10,405 nucleotides of DNA from an uncultured Microbacterium sp. (GTDB lineage Bacteria > Actinomycetota > Actinomycetes > Actinomycetales > Microbacteriaceae): contig CALANM010000074.1 in assembly GCA_937926065.1 (NCBI GenBank), positions 1 through 10,405 of the forward strand, in the 5' to 3' direction. The notes below the pieces were generated by a model. The model did not search any database, was not told where the DNA came from, and was given only the letters and a program-made list of their open reading frames with translations. The translations under genes and the position numbers were made by a program. Positions 1 through 6,802 of the stretch are shown here, piece after piece. Position 1 is the first letter of the stretch. Every line of letters starts with the position of its first letter.

Positions 1-1203
1 CGGCGACGCGTCCTGATCGGCGCCTACGCGTGCGGCCCGGTCGAGGAGTCCGAGGCGTCGGCTGGCTGGGCCTTCGCGACGGCCGCCGCTCAGCGTCACA
101 ACGTCACCGTCATCACCCGGACGCGGTTCCGTGAAGCCGTGGAAGCGGCGCGCGCAGAGGATCCGGTGCTCTCGGAGCGGATGACGGTCGTGTACGTCGA
201 CCCCGCTCGCTGGATCATGCAGCTGCGGCAGAAGCTGCCGGGCGCGCTCTACTGGTTCTACCCGTTGTGGCAGGGCCACCTGCTGCGGGAGGCCCGCCGT
301 CAGCACACGTCCCAGCCTTTCGACGTCGCCCATCATGTGACCTTCGCGAACGATTGGCTGCGGTGCGGTCTGGCGGCCCTCGACGGGGTGCCGTTCGTCT
401 GGGGACCCGTCGGCGGCGCGTCGAAGGTTCCCTACCTGCGACTGCGGCGATGGCTCGGTCTGCGCGGAACCGTCACCGAAGCGGCCCGCGACGCCCTGAC
501 GGCACTTCCCCGGGCCATCTGGGGCGACCGTGCCGCTCGGCGGGCCGCCCTCGTCGTGGCCCAGAATCCCGACGTGGCGCGCCGATTCGCGCGGCATGCC
601 CGAACGGTCGTCGAACCCAACGCCGCGATGGAGCGGAGCATCCTGCCGGAGCGGCGCGCCGTCGTCCGCGACCGGCCCGTCGCCGTGTTCGCGGGGCGCC
701 TGCTCGCATGGAAGGGCGGCCGACTGGCGATCGAGGCCATCGCGCAGCCGTCAGCATCGGACTGGCTCCTCGATGTCTACGGAGAGGGCTACGAGCTCGC
801 CGCGCTTCGACGCCTCGCCGCCGACCGCGGCGTCGCCGACCGCGTGCGATTCCTCGGCCGGGTCTCCCGGGGGCAGGTGCTTGACGCGTTCGCGGACGCC
901 GACGCGATGCTGTTCCCGTCGATGCACGATCAGGCCGGATGGGTCGCCGCGGAGGCCAGCACCCTCGGACTGCCCGTCGTGTGCCTCCCGCTGGGCGGTC
1001 CCGCCACACTCGCGGACCGCAACGCGTTCGTCGCCGATGTCGAGGGGGACATCCCTGCGCAGCTGGCGGAGCAGCTCGTGGCCGCACGTGCGGCCGGCGG
1101 CACGCCGCACGACCGGTGGTCGAGCGACCGGCTTCCCGATCTCGTCAGCCGCTGGTACGAAGAGGCGATCGCCTCACGCGAGCACTCCGGAGAGAACCGA
1201 TGA
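1..1203 (+). CDS. GT4-family glycosyltransferase, 5' end outside window
   Basis: The frame is open from base 1 to the TGA at 1201-1203, giving 400 visible residues; the true start lies upstream. The first residues form a GT-B N-terminal strand (VLIGAYACGP) followed by an SE-x3-GW motif typical of one GT4 subgroup. The C-terminal half has the nucleotide-sugar domain: a strand and loop with GRLLAWKGG, a DVYGEG segment, FLGRVSR, and the donor-site region HDQAGWVAAEAS followed by LPLGGPATL. In the usual GT4 E-x7-E motif the first Glu appears to be replaced by Asp or Gln, while the second Glu (AAEAS) is kept. It probably transfers a sugar from a nucleotide donor to a lipid-linked glycan at the inner membrane face. 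Donor and acceptor cannot be read from the sequence. It overlaps the next glycosyltransferase by ATGA, so the two are translationally coupled. A GTG at 139 is internal, since homologous sequence continues upstream of it. Confidence 0.9.
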   Translation, partial: RRRVLIGAYACGPVEESEASAGWAFATAAAQRHNVTVITRTRFREAVEAARAEDPVLSERMTVVYVDPARWIMQLRQKLPGALYWFYPLWQGHLLREARRQHTSQPFDVAHHVTFANDWLRCGLAALDGVPFVWGPVGGASKVPYLRLRRWLGLRGTVTEAARDALTALPRAIWGDRAARRAALVVAQNPDVARRFARHARTVVEPNAAMERSILPERRAVVRDRPVAVFAGRLLAWKGGRLAIEAIAQPSASDWLLDVYGEGYELAALRRLAADRGVADRVRFLGRVSRGQVLDAFADADAMLFPSMHDQAGWVAAEASTLGLPVVCLPLGGPATLADRNAFVADVEGDIPAQLAEQLVAARAAGGTPHDRWSSDRLPDLVSRWYEEAIASREHSGENR

Positions 1204-2213
1204 CCGCTGGCCGACCGATCCGCGTGGTCGAGTCCGTTTCCGAGCTGAAACCCACCACCAACCCGTACATCACCCAATTGATCGAGGCGCTCCGCCGCCG
1301 CGACGACACCGAGGTGTCGCTGTTCAGCTTCGGCAAGGCGATCTTCGGCGTGTATGACGCCTTCCACGTGCACTGGCCTGAGGTGACGTTCGGCGGGGCC
1401 AAGCCCGTCGGGCGGGTGATCCGCCGCCTCCTGACGGAGGCGCTGATGCTGCGGCTCGCGCTCACCCGCACCCCCATCGTCCGCACGTGGCACAACACCG
1501 AGCGCCCCGAGGGCCTGAGCCGCTGGGACTACCGGCTCCTCGATCTGTTCGACCGTCGCACGCGGGCGGTCATCCGGCTCAACGACGTCACCACTCCGTC
1601 CCTCGACGTGCCGGTGCACACCGTGCCGCTCGGCCACTACCGCCAGTGGTTCGCCGCCTACCCCGCCAGCGAGGCGGTGACCGGGCGCGTCGCGTACGTC
1701 GGACTCATCCGCCGATACAAGGGCGTCGAGGCGCTCATCGAGGCCTTCCGATCCGTTGCGACCCCGGGGGCCACCCTGGCGGTGTCGGGCCGCCCGTCGA
1801 ACGAGGAGCTCGCCGCGAGCCTCCGCGACCTCGCCGAGCCCGACCCGCGCGCGCGTCTACGGCTCGAGTTCCTCGACGATGCCGACTTCGTGCACGAGGT
1901 CACGTCGGCCAGCCTCGTTGTGCTGCCGTTCGTGCACATGCACAACTCCAGCACTGTGCTGGCGGCGCTCTCCCTCGAGCGACCGGTGCTCGTCCCCGAC
2001 AACGCGGTGAATCGACTCCTGGCGGAGGAGGTCGGCGACGGATGGATCCACACCTACGACGGCGACCTCGACGCCGCGGACATCGATCGTGCGCTCGCGG
2101 CACCCATGCCGGCCAAGCCGCCTCGCTTCGTCCTGCGGGACTGGGACGACAGCGCGCGTCTCCACGTCGAGGCCTTCCGCACGGCCGCTACGCGCCGACG
2201 CGCCCGGCCGTGA
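1200..2213 (+). CDS. GT-B fold glycosyltransferase (GT4-like)
   Basis: This is a 337-residue protein starting at the ATG at 1200, which overlaps the preceding stop as ATGA. A GGAGAG ribosome binding site lies at 1189-1194, five bases upstream, and settles the start. The N-terminal half contains VVESVSELKPTTNPY and a TWHNTERPEG segment. The C-terminal half shows RVAYVGLIRRYKGVEALIEA, the GT-B donor-domain entry, then VSGRPSNEE and a donor-site loop with HNSSTVLAALSLERPVLVPD. The usual acidic residue of the E-x7-E motif is not evident there; Asn-Ser-Ser-Thr stands in its place, as in some capsule and xanthan-type glycosyltransferases. It is probably a cytoplasmic, membrane-associated enzyme in the same glycan pathway as its upstream partner. 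The specific sugar is unknown; GDP-D-rhamnose, made by the neighbouring genes, is a reasonable candidate donor by context only. Its last codons overlap an acyltransferase remnant on the other strand. Confidence 0.88.
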   Translation: MTAGRPIRVVESVSELKPTTNPYITQLIEALRRRDDTEVSLFSFGKAIFGVYDAFHVHWPEVTFGGAKPVGRVIRRLLTEALMLRLALTRTPIVRTWHNTERPEGLSRWDYRLLDLFDRRTRAVIRLNDVTTPSLDVPVHTVPLGHYRQWFAAYPASEAVTGRVAYVGLIRRYKGVEALIEAFRSVATPGATLAVSGRPSNEELAASLRDLAEPDPRARLRLEFLDDADFVHEVTSASLVVLPFVHMHNSSTVLAALSLERPVLVPDNAVNRLLAEEVGDGWIHTYDGDLDAADIDRALAAPMPAKPPRFVLRDWDDSARLHVEAFRTAATRRRARP

Positions 2214-2340
2214 CCGCAGGGACCGCCCGAGGCGTGCGCTTTCCCGCGATGGCGAGCCCGACGGCCCGGGATGCGGCGATCGTCGGCCGCTCGACCCAGC
2301 GGTAGAACACCATCGTCACCGCGACGATGACCGGCTCGTG
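2188..2340 (-). pseudogene. C-terminal remnant of an acyltransferase-3 (OafA-type) gene
   Basis: Read on the minus strand, this stretch encodes about 50 residues ending in TAG at 2188-2190. A hydrophobic segment (VIVAVTMVF) runs into YRWVERPTIAASR. The pattern Y-R-x-V-E-R-P after the last membrane helix is the C-terminal signature of membrane acyltransferase-3 proteins that O-acylate surface polysaccharides. Almost every codon ends in G or C, as in real genes here. Further upstream on the minus strand (beyond about 2341) the resemblance and codon bias fade (GEG, SPTG, a rare CTA), and no catalytic N-terminal part exists, so most of the gene has been lost. The last 26 bases overlap the end of the converging glycosyltransferase gene. 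Identification rests on one short motif plus hydrophobicity, so it remains moderately certain. Confidence 0.6.
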
Positions 2341-2457
2341 CGCCCCCTCCCCAGTCGGAGACAAGGTGACCGGAGATTGCCTCCGCGCTAGAAGGGCACC
2401 CCATCGGGCCGGCGCAGGGCCTAATCGGTCAGCGCAGTCAGGGCCGCGGAGCAGAGC

Positions 2458-3381
2458 TCAGGCGTCGCTCGTCGCGACGGCGTCGCGGATCGACTGCGCG
2501 AAGGGGATCCGCGGTTTCCACCCGGTCTCGCGGCGAAGCCGTCCCGCGTCTCCCACGATCCGCCGGGCGTCACCGGGGCGGATCCGGCGGTCGTCGACGA
2601 CGACGCGCGGAACGGGGATGGCCATCGCCTTGGCGATCTCCTCGAGGATCTCACGCCCCGTGCGCGCCGTGCCCGAGGCGATGTTGTAGATCAGCTGCTC
2701 GTGGCTCGGCACGGTCAGAAGCTCGAGATACGCCGCCGCCACATCGCGGACGTCCGTGTAGTCGCGGGCCGTGCCGAGGTCCCCGACCGACAGCGCCTCG
2801 TCCGGGCCGAGCGAGCGCAGCCGCGAGATGAGGTCGGGCACGAGGAATCCCTGGCCCTGACGGGGACCGATGTGGTTGAACGGGCGCGCGACGGCCACGT
2901 CGAGCCCTCGAGAGGCGTAATAGGCGAACTGGGTCTCGATCAGGAGCTTGCTCACGACGTACGGCGACGTGACGGCGACGGGGGCCGACTCGTCGAACGG
3001 CTCACCGGATCCGCTCGCGTACACCGCGCCGCTGCTGACCGCCACCACCCGCTGCACGCTTCCCCGGCGGCGCAGCAGGGACTCGCACATGTGCGTGACG
3101 ATGGCGCTCCCGGTCTCGATGTAGCGCTGCGGCTGCTCGAACGAGGGTCCGACGGCGGCGAGGCCTGCCAGGTGGACGATCGCGTCGGCGTCGACGTCGG
3201 GCCACCCCTCTGTCAGGTCGCACGCGACGGCGTGGTCGACGACGTCGAGAAGTGCGTCGCCGGCTGCGATGGGTGTACGCGTGAGGGCCACCACACGGAT
3301 GCCGCGCTCATGCGCGATCGTGGCGAGGTGGCGACCGACGAAGCCCTCGGCTCCCGTGACGATGATCGATCGGATGATCAC
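2458..3381 (-). CDS. rmd: GDP-6-deoxy-D-mannose (GDP-4-keto-6-deoxymannose) reductase, SDR family
   Basis: This 307-residue extended SDR protein reduces GDP-4-keto-6-deoxy-D-mannose, the product of Gmd next door, to GDP-D-rhamnose in the cytoplasm. The N-terminal Rossmann strand and glycine motif are IIVTGAEGFVG (residues 6-16). The catalytic set is Ser at VSSGAVYA (about 116-117) and Y141-x3-K145 in SPYVVSK. Further family marks are ARPFNHIGPRQGQ, RDYTDVRDVAAAY, LIYNIASG and the C-terminal TGWKP. The FNHIGP and RDxxDVRDV pattern fits Rmd better than GDP-fucose synthase, which normally carries NxYGP and a different active-site Cys/His set. The start is a GTG at 3381 that overlaps the gmd stop as GTGA. 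The frame stays open for 111 more codons upstream, but that part runs antisense-like through gmd and the Rossmann strand begins right after this GTG. Expression is likely coupled to gmd. An epimerase with another sugar as substrate cannot be wholly excluded. Confidence 0.88.
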   Translation of the reverse strand: MIIRSIIVTGAEGFVGRHLATIAHERGIRVVALTRTPIAAGDALLDVVDHAVACDLTEGWPDVDADAIVHLAGLAAVGPSFEQPQRYIETGSAIVTHMCESLLRRRGSVQRVVAVSSGAVYASGSGEPFDESAPVAVTSPYVVSKLLIETQFAYYASRGLDVAVARPFNHIGPRQGQGFLVPDLISRLRSLGPDEALSVGDLGTARDYTDVRDVAAAYLELLTVPSHEQLIYNIASGTARTGREILEEIAKAMAIPVPRVVVDDRRIRPGDARRIVGDAGRLRRETGWKPRIPFAQSIRDAVATSDA

Positions 3382-4376
3382 GCCTCGCCGCTTCGGATGC
3401 GGATGTCGTTGGCGACCATGCGCGACACGAGGCCCTGGAAGTCCACGTCTCGATGCCACCCGAGCACGTCCTCCGCCTTGCTCGGGTCGCCGAGGAGGAT
3501 GTCGACCTCGGCGGGGCGGAGCAGATCCGGGTTCTGACGCACGTAGGGCCGCCAGTCGTCGACGCCGATCTCCGCGAACGCGGCCGTGAGGAAGTCCTCG
3601 ATGGAGTGCGTCTGCCCGCTGGCCAGCACGAAGTCGTCGGGCTCGTCGTGCTGCAGCATCTGCCACATCCCTCGCACGTAGTCGCCGGCGTAGCCCCAGT
3701 CGCGCTTGGGCCACAGGTCGCCCAGCTGCACGTGGTCGATCTGCCCGAGCTTGATCCGTGCGACGTGGTCGGTGATCTTGCGGGTCACGAATTCGTACCC
3801 GCGGCGTTCGCCCTCATGATTGAACAGGATGCCGCACGCGACGAACATGCCGTAGCTCTCGCGGTAGTTCTTCGCGATCCAGTGGGCGTACAGCTTGGCT
3901 ACGCCGTAGGGACTGCGCGGGTGGAACAGCGACGTCTCGGAGTAGCCCGACCCCGGACGGTTGTAGTCGAGCCCGCCGAACATCTCGCTCGTCGACGCCT
4001 GATAGAACCGTGTGCGGTCGGCGCGTCCGGTGAGACGAATCGCCTCGAGCAGGTTCAGCACTCCCTTGCCGGTGACCTCGGCGGCCAGGGACGGGTTCTT
4101 GAACGAGAATCCGACATGACTGATCGCGCCCAGGTTGTAGACCTCATCCGGGTCGGCGAGATCGACGGCCCGTACGAGCGAGGCCGGGTCGGTGAGGTCG
4201 CCCTCGATGAGGGTCAGCGTCGGGAACTCCCGCAGCAGCTCCTCGCGCTTGGGATTGTGCTGACCGCGGATGAGGCCGTACACGCGGTACCCCTCACCCA
4301 GCAGCACCTCGGTCAGGTGCCCTCCGTCCTGCCCGGTGATCCCGGTGACGAGTGCGGATTTCTGCCCTTGGCTCAC
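3378..4376 (-). CDS. gmd: GDP-mannose 4,6-dehydratase
   Basis: This 332-residue protein converts GDP-D-mannose to GDP-4-keto-6-deoxy-D-mannose with bound NADP+, the first step to GDP-D-rhamnose or GDP-L-fucose. The cofactor loop is TGITGQDGGH (11-20). Other hallmarks are VYNLGAISHV (79-88), STSEMFG (128-134, giving the catalytic Thr129 and Glu131), PRSPYGVAK (153-161, with Tyr157 and Lys161), YEFVTRKI, and GDLWPKRDWGYAGDYV. The length is slightly below the usual 340-370 residues. The GTG start at 4376 is preceded by AAGGGGG (minus strand, 4390-4384), eight bases away. It is the first gene of a two-gene unit with rmd and is transcribed away from the GT2 gene across a 51-bp gap. The fine sequence HEGERRG, where many family members have HES-P-RRG, is a small deviation without obvious effect on catalytic residues. 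Confidence 0.96.
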   Translation of the reverse strand: MSQGQKSALVTGITGQDGGHLTEVLLGEGYRVYGLIRGQHNPKREELLREFPTLTLIEGDLTDPASLVRAVDLADPDEVYNLGAISHVGFSFKNPSLAAEVTGKGVLNLLEAIRLTGRADRTRFYQASTSEMFGGLDYNRPGSGYSETSLFHPRSPYGVAKLYAHWIAKNYRESYGMFVACGILFNHEGERRGYEFVTRKITDHVARIKLGQIDHVQLGDLWPKRDWGYAGDYVRGMWQMLQHDEPDDFVLASGQTHSIEDFLTAAFAEIGVDDWRPYVRQNPDLLRPAEVDILLGDPSKAEDVLGWHRDVDFQGLVSRMVANDIRIRSGEA

Positions 4377-4383
4377 GTCGTGT

Positions 4384-4406
4384 CCCCCTTCGACGCCGTC
4401 AGTCTA
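4384..4406 (-). promoter_or_regulatory. Candidate promoter -10 and RBS for gmd-rmd
   Basis: On the minus strand TAGACT (4406-4401) fits the actinobacterial TANNNT -10 pattern. It is followed by a short leader and an AAGGGGG ribosome binding site (4390-4384). I see no good -35 hexamer. The box lies within the 51-bp gap shared with the divergent GT2 gene, so the two promoters must nearly overlap. Confidence 0.4.
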
Positions 4407-4413
4407 GTGGCGG

Positions 4414-4419
4414 TACTCT
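4414..4419 (+). promoter_or_regulatory. Candidate -10 box for a leaderless GT2 transcript
   Basis: TACTCT fits TANNNT and ends eight bases before the ATG at 4428, which would place transcription start at or next to the start codon. No purine-rich ribosome binding site precedes that ATG, which agrees with leaderless translation, common in actinobacteria. TTCGAC at 4389-4394 could be a weak -35 with a 19-bp spacer. Confidence 0.4.
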
Positions 4420-4427
4420 CGGTCCTT

Positions 4428-5354
4428 ATGCCGCCCCGTCTCACCGTCGCCGTGCTCACGTTCCGTCGGCCGGATCGGCTGGCGGCGGCCCTGGATGCCC
4501 TCGTGGAGCGCGTCACCGAGGCGCAGACTCTCGCCGACGCGGAGATCCTCGTGGTCGACAACGACCCCGCCGGCTCGGCGAGCGCCGTCGCAGCGCGGCC
4601 CCGGACGCAGCCGGTGCGCTACGTCGTCGAGCAGCAGCCGGGGATCGCCGCAGCCCGCAATCGCGCACTCGACGAAGCGTCGGGATCGAGGCTGCTCGCC
4701 TTCATCGACGACGACGAGATCGCGCAGCCAGGGTGGCTCACGTCGCTGCTGGAGACCTGGACGTCCACGGGAGCGGATGCCGTCCAGGGGCGACTGGTCA
4801 CGTCGCTGCCGGAGGACGTCGATCCCTACATCGTCGAAGGCGGATTCTTTGAGCGCCCCGTACGCGTGACCGGCGAACCCCTCCCGGCGGCAGCGACCTT
4901 CAACCTCCTCCTCGACCTCGACACCGTCAGGCGCCTGCGCCTGCGGTTCGACACCGGCCTCGGTCTCGCGGGCGGAGAGGACTCGATCTTCACCTCACTT
5001 CTCGTGCGGGGCGGAGGGCGGATCGTCGCATGCAGCGAATCGGTCGCCGTGGATCCGCTGGCGCCTGAGCGCGCGACGGTCTCGTGGGTACGCGGCCGGG
5101 CCTTCGCCCAGGGAACCGTGCTGCAGAACACGCGCCTGCGCCTGGCCGGCTCTCCCACGAAGAGACTCGTCGTCCGCATCGCGGGCGTCGGTGGCGGCAT
5201 CGCGCGCATCTGCGCCGGACTTCTCCGCGCGGGGCTCGGACGCGTCCGTGGGGACCTCGGTCGCCGGGCGCGGGGGGAACGCGTCGCGCTCCGCGGCCTG
5301 GGCGTGCTGGCACGATCGGTCGGCTACCGTCACGCCACCTACCGTCGGGCCTGA
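4428..5354 (+). CDS. GT2-family glycosyltransferase (GT-A fold)
   Basis: This is a 308-residue GT-A enzyme. The N-terminal strand LTVAVLTFRRPDRL is followed by LVVDND (41-46), GIAAARNRALDEA, and the metal-binding acidic cluster FIDDDE (92-97). GLAGGEDSIF (about 179-188) supplies the Glu-Asp pair in the position of the catalytic base seen in GT2 enzymes. The C-terminal ~70 residues are Arg-rich and amphipathic (IAGVGGGIARICAGLLRAGLG), suggesting peripheral membrane contact. It presumably adds one sugar of the repeat unit at the cytoplasmic face. The start is taken as the ATG at 4428, because LTVAVLTF follows directly; a GTG at 4407 would add seven residues (VAVLSVL) and has no ribosome binding site either. 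The open frame runs on far upstream but only as the mirror of gmd. The gene is divergent from gmd, and its stop is followed directly by a hairpin. Confidence 0.9.
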   Translation: MPPRLTVAVLTFRRPDRLAAALDALVERVTEAQTLADAEILVVDNDPAGSASAVAARPRTQPVRYVVEQQPGIAAARNRALDEASGSRLLAFIDDDEIAQPGWLTSLLETWTSTGADAVQGRLVTSLPEDVDPYIVEGGFFERPVRVTGEPLPAAATFNLLLDLDTVRRLRLRFDTGLGLAGGEDSIFTSLLVRGGGRIVACSESVAVDPLAPERATVSWVRGRAFAQGTVLQNTRLRLAGSPTKRLVVRIAGVGGGIARICAGLLRAGLGRVRGDLGRRARGERVALRGLGVLARSVGYRHATYRRA

Positions 5355-5378
5355 CTCGTCGACTAGTTGTCGCACGAG
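5355..5378 (+). terminator. Hairpin directly after the GT2 stop, possible terminator
   Basis: CTCGTCGAC (5355-5363) pairs with GTCG (5369-5372) and ACGAG (5374-5378), giving nine base pairs with one bulged C at 5373 and a TAGTT loop. It begins on the base after the stop codon. No T tract follows, so it could be a U-less terminator or a 3'-end stabiliser. Confidence 0.45.
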
Positions 5379-5401
5379 CACGACGACGTAGACAGCCGCG
5401 A

Positions 5402-5441
5402 TAGCATGCTGGGGCGTCGCTATGACGCACGTGGGGGAGAG
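5402..5441 (+). promoter_or_regulatory. Candidate promoter, leader hairpin and RBS of the flippase gene
   Basis: TAGCAT (5402-5407) fits TANNNT. Downstream GCGTC (5414-5418) and GACGC (5424-5428) can form a five-pair hairpin with a GCTAT loop, followed by a strong GGGGGAGAG ribosome binding site (5433-5441) five bases before the ATG at 5447. No clear -35 is seen. The gene could also be reached by read-through from the upstream GT2 gene. Confidence 0.4.
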
Positions 5442-5446
5442 TCCGG

Positions 5447-6790
5447 ATGGGGAGATCGCGTGACTCGTCGGCGCACGGCCGGGGACGGCTGTGGGCGACG
5501 GTGGGTTCAACGGCGGCGACTAAGGTCGCCGTGATGGGTGTCTCGGGGCTCCTCGGAATCGTCACGAGTCGCCTTATCCTCACCAACTTCGGGCTCGAGG
5601 CATATGCGAACTACGGCCTCCTGGCAACGTTGCCGCAGCTTCTCCCGTTCGCCGACCTCGGCATCGCCGCCGTGGTCATCAACGCGATCGCTGGCAGTGG
5701 AGATGCCCGCCGCGACGAGATGGTGCGTCGTACCATCACGTCGGCATTGCGTATCCTCATCCTCTCCGGATCGACAATCGCTCTCGTTTCAGGACTTTTC
5801 TACATCACGGGCTTATGGCCCGTACTTCTCGGCGACGGTCTTCTCGATCACGGCGGCGCCTTCTCGGCGTTTCTGTGTCTTCTGATCTTCGGGCTCGTAC
5901 TTCCCCTGGGCGTTGGACAGCGGATTCTCGTAGGTCTCGACAAGACGAGTGTGCAAGTCGGCACGCAGGGCATTTCCGCGCCGCTAATTCTCGCCGTGAT
6001 CGGGCTTGCAGCCACGTTTGGTATGCCGGTCGCTGCCTACCTTCCCGTTGCGACGTACATCGCCAGTGGAGCGGTGTCGGCGTTGTGCCTGGGAATCGCC
6101 GCGTACTCGCTCAAGGGCCAAGTCCGCGGAGCGATTCGAGACATTCCCCGGCTTCGCCGCGCGCCCGGGGTCCCCGTTTTCAACCTTGCTTGGCCGATGT
6201 TGATTCAGATGGTCGCACTGCCTCTCGCCATGCAGACTGACCGCCTCTTGCTCAGCCACTTGTCCTCCGTCGCAGCGCTCGCGCAGTACAACCTCGCCAT
6301 GCAGTTGTTCGGCATCGTGATCCAGACGATCGCCGCCGCCGGAGTCGCCCTATGGCCGTATTTCGCCAAAGCGCGGGCACGTTCGGATGTCGCATCACCG
6401 TGGCGCCCGCTCATATTTTTCATCGCGGGTGGCACCCTACTTGCCGGTGCTCTCGGCCTGCTCTCGGATTTCCTGGCCGACGTCATCAGTGACGGCCGCA
6501 TCTCGCTCGACCCCTTGCTGGTCGTCTGCTTTGTGGCGTTCGTCGCTCTGCAGGCGGCGAAGTACCCCTTGGGCATGTACATGACCGACGAACGCGGTCT
6601 GAGGTTCCAAGTGGTCCCTACCCTGCTGATGGTTCCGATCGGCCTCGGCACGTCGTGGACACTGATCCTGTTGGTCGGCCCCGCGGGTGCGATTGCGGGC
6701 TCGGCCATTGCGGTGGCGCTGTGCCAGGTGATCCCGATGACCTGGTACGTGCGGCGCGACCTTTCCCGTCGGCGGCGCGAGACGGCGTGA
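5447..6790 (+). CDS. Wzx-like flippase of the MOP/MATE superfamily
   Basis: This 447-residue protein is hydrophobic throughout, with about 12 predicted membrane helices. Examples are VAVMGVSGLLGIVTSRLIL, ILILSGSTIALVSGLF, LILAVIGLAATFGM, PLIFFIAGGTLLAGALGLL and a last pair around TLILLVGPAGAIAGSAIAVAL. The N-terminal region (SRLILTNFGLEAYANYGLL, then FADLGIAAVVINAIA) matches the typical opening of polysaccharide-unit flippases, and NLAWPMLIQMVALPLAMQTDRLLLSH is the matching element in the second half. It likely moves a lipid-linked oligosaccharide from the inner to the outer face of the membrane. The start is fixed by a strong ribosome binding site. Codon use is looser than in neighbours (a TTA at 5813, several CTA, ATT, CTT and TTG codons), suggesting separate ancestry. 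Its stop lies 12 bp from the stop of the converging acyltransferase. No ABC exporter is present, which fits a Wzx-type route. Confidence 0.88.
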   Translation: MGRSRDSSAHGRGRLWATVGSTAATKVAVMGVSGLLGIVTSRLILTNFGLEAYANYGLLATLPQLLPFADLGIAAVVINAIAGSGDARRDEMVRRTITSALRILILSGSTIALVSGLFYITGLWPVLLGDGLLDHGGAFSAFLCLLIFGLVLPLGVGQRILVGLDKTSVQVGTQGISAPLILAVIGLAATFGMPVAAYLPVATYIASGAVSALCLGIAAYSLKGQVRGAIRDIPRLRRAPGVPVFNLAWPMLIQMVALPLAMQTDRLLLSHLSSVAALAQYNLAMQLFGIVIQTIAAAGVALWPYFAKARARSDVASPWRPLIFFIAGGTLLAGALGLLSDFLADVISDGRISLDPLLVVCFVAFVALQAAKYPLGMYMTDERGLRFQVVPTLLMVPIGLGTSWTLILLVGPAGAIAGSAIAVALCQVIPMTWYVRRDLSRRRRETA

Positions 6791-6802
6791 CGGGTCCGCC
6801 GC

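Noticed and set aside
2341..2457. Riboswitch or strong terminator between the acyltransferase remnant and rmd
   Set aside because: Only a small five-pair hairpin (CGGAG-ATTGC-CTCCG, 2371-2385) without a T tract was found, and nothing resembled a known riboswitch core.
2701..3537. Plus-strand open frame opposite rmd and the gmd end
   Set aside because: Antisense shadow rich in Arg, Asp and Val with no recognisable fold, while rmd and gmd on the other strand are unmistakable.
3382..3714. N-terminal extension of rmd by 111 codons
   Set aside because: This lies entirely within gmd in another frame, is Arg-rich without a fold, and the SDR Rossmann strand begins right after the GTG at 3381.
3453..4427. 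Long plus-strand open frame continuous with the N-terminus of the GT2 gene
   Set aside because: It is the mirror of gmd on the other strand, opened by high GC; the translation lacks any domain, and the GT2 fold starts right after the ATG at 4428.
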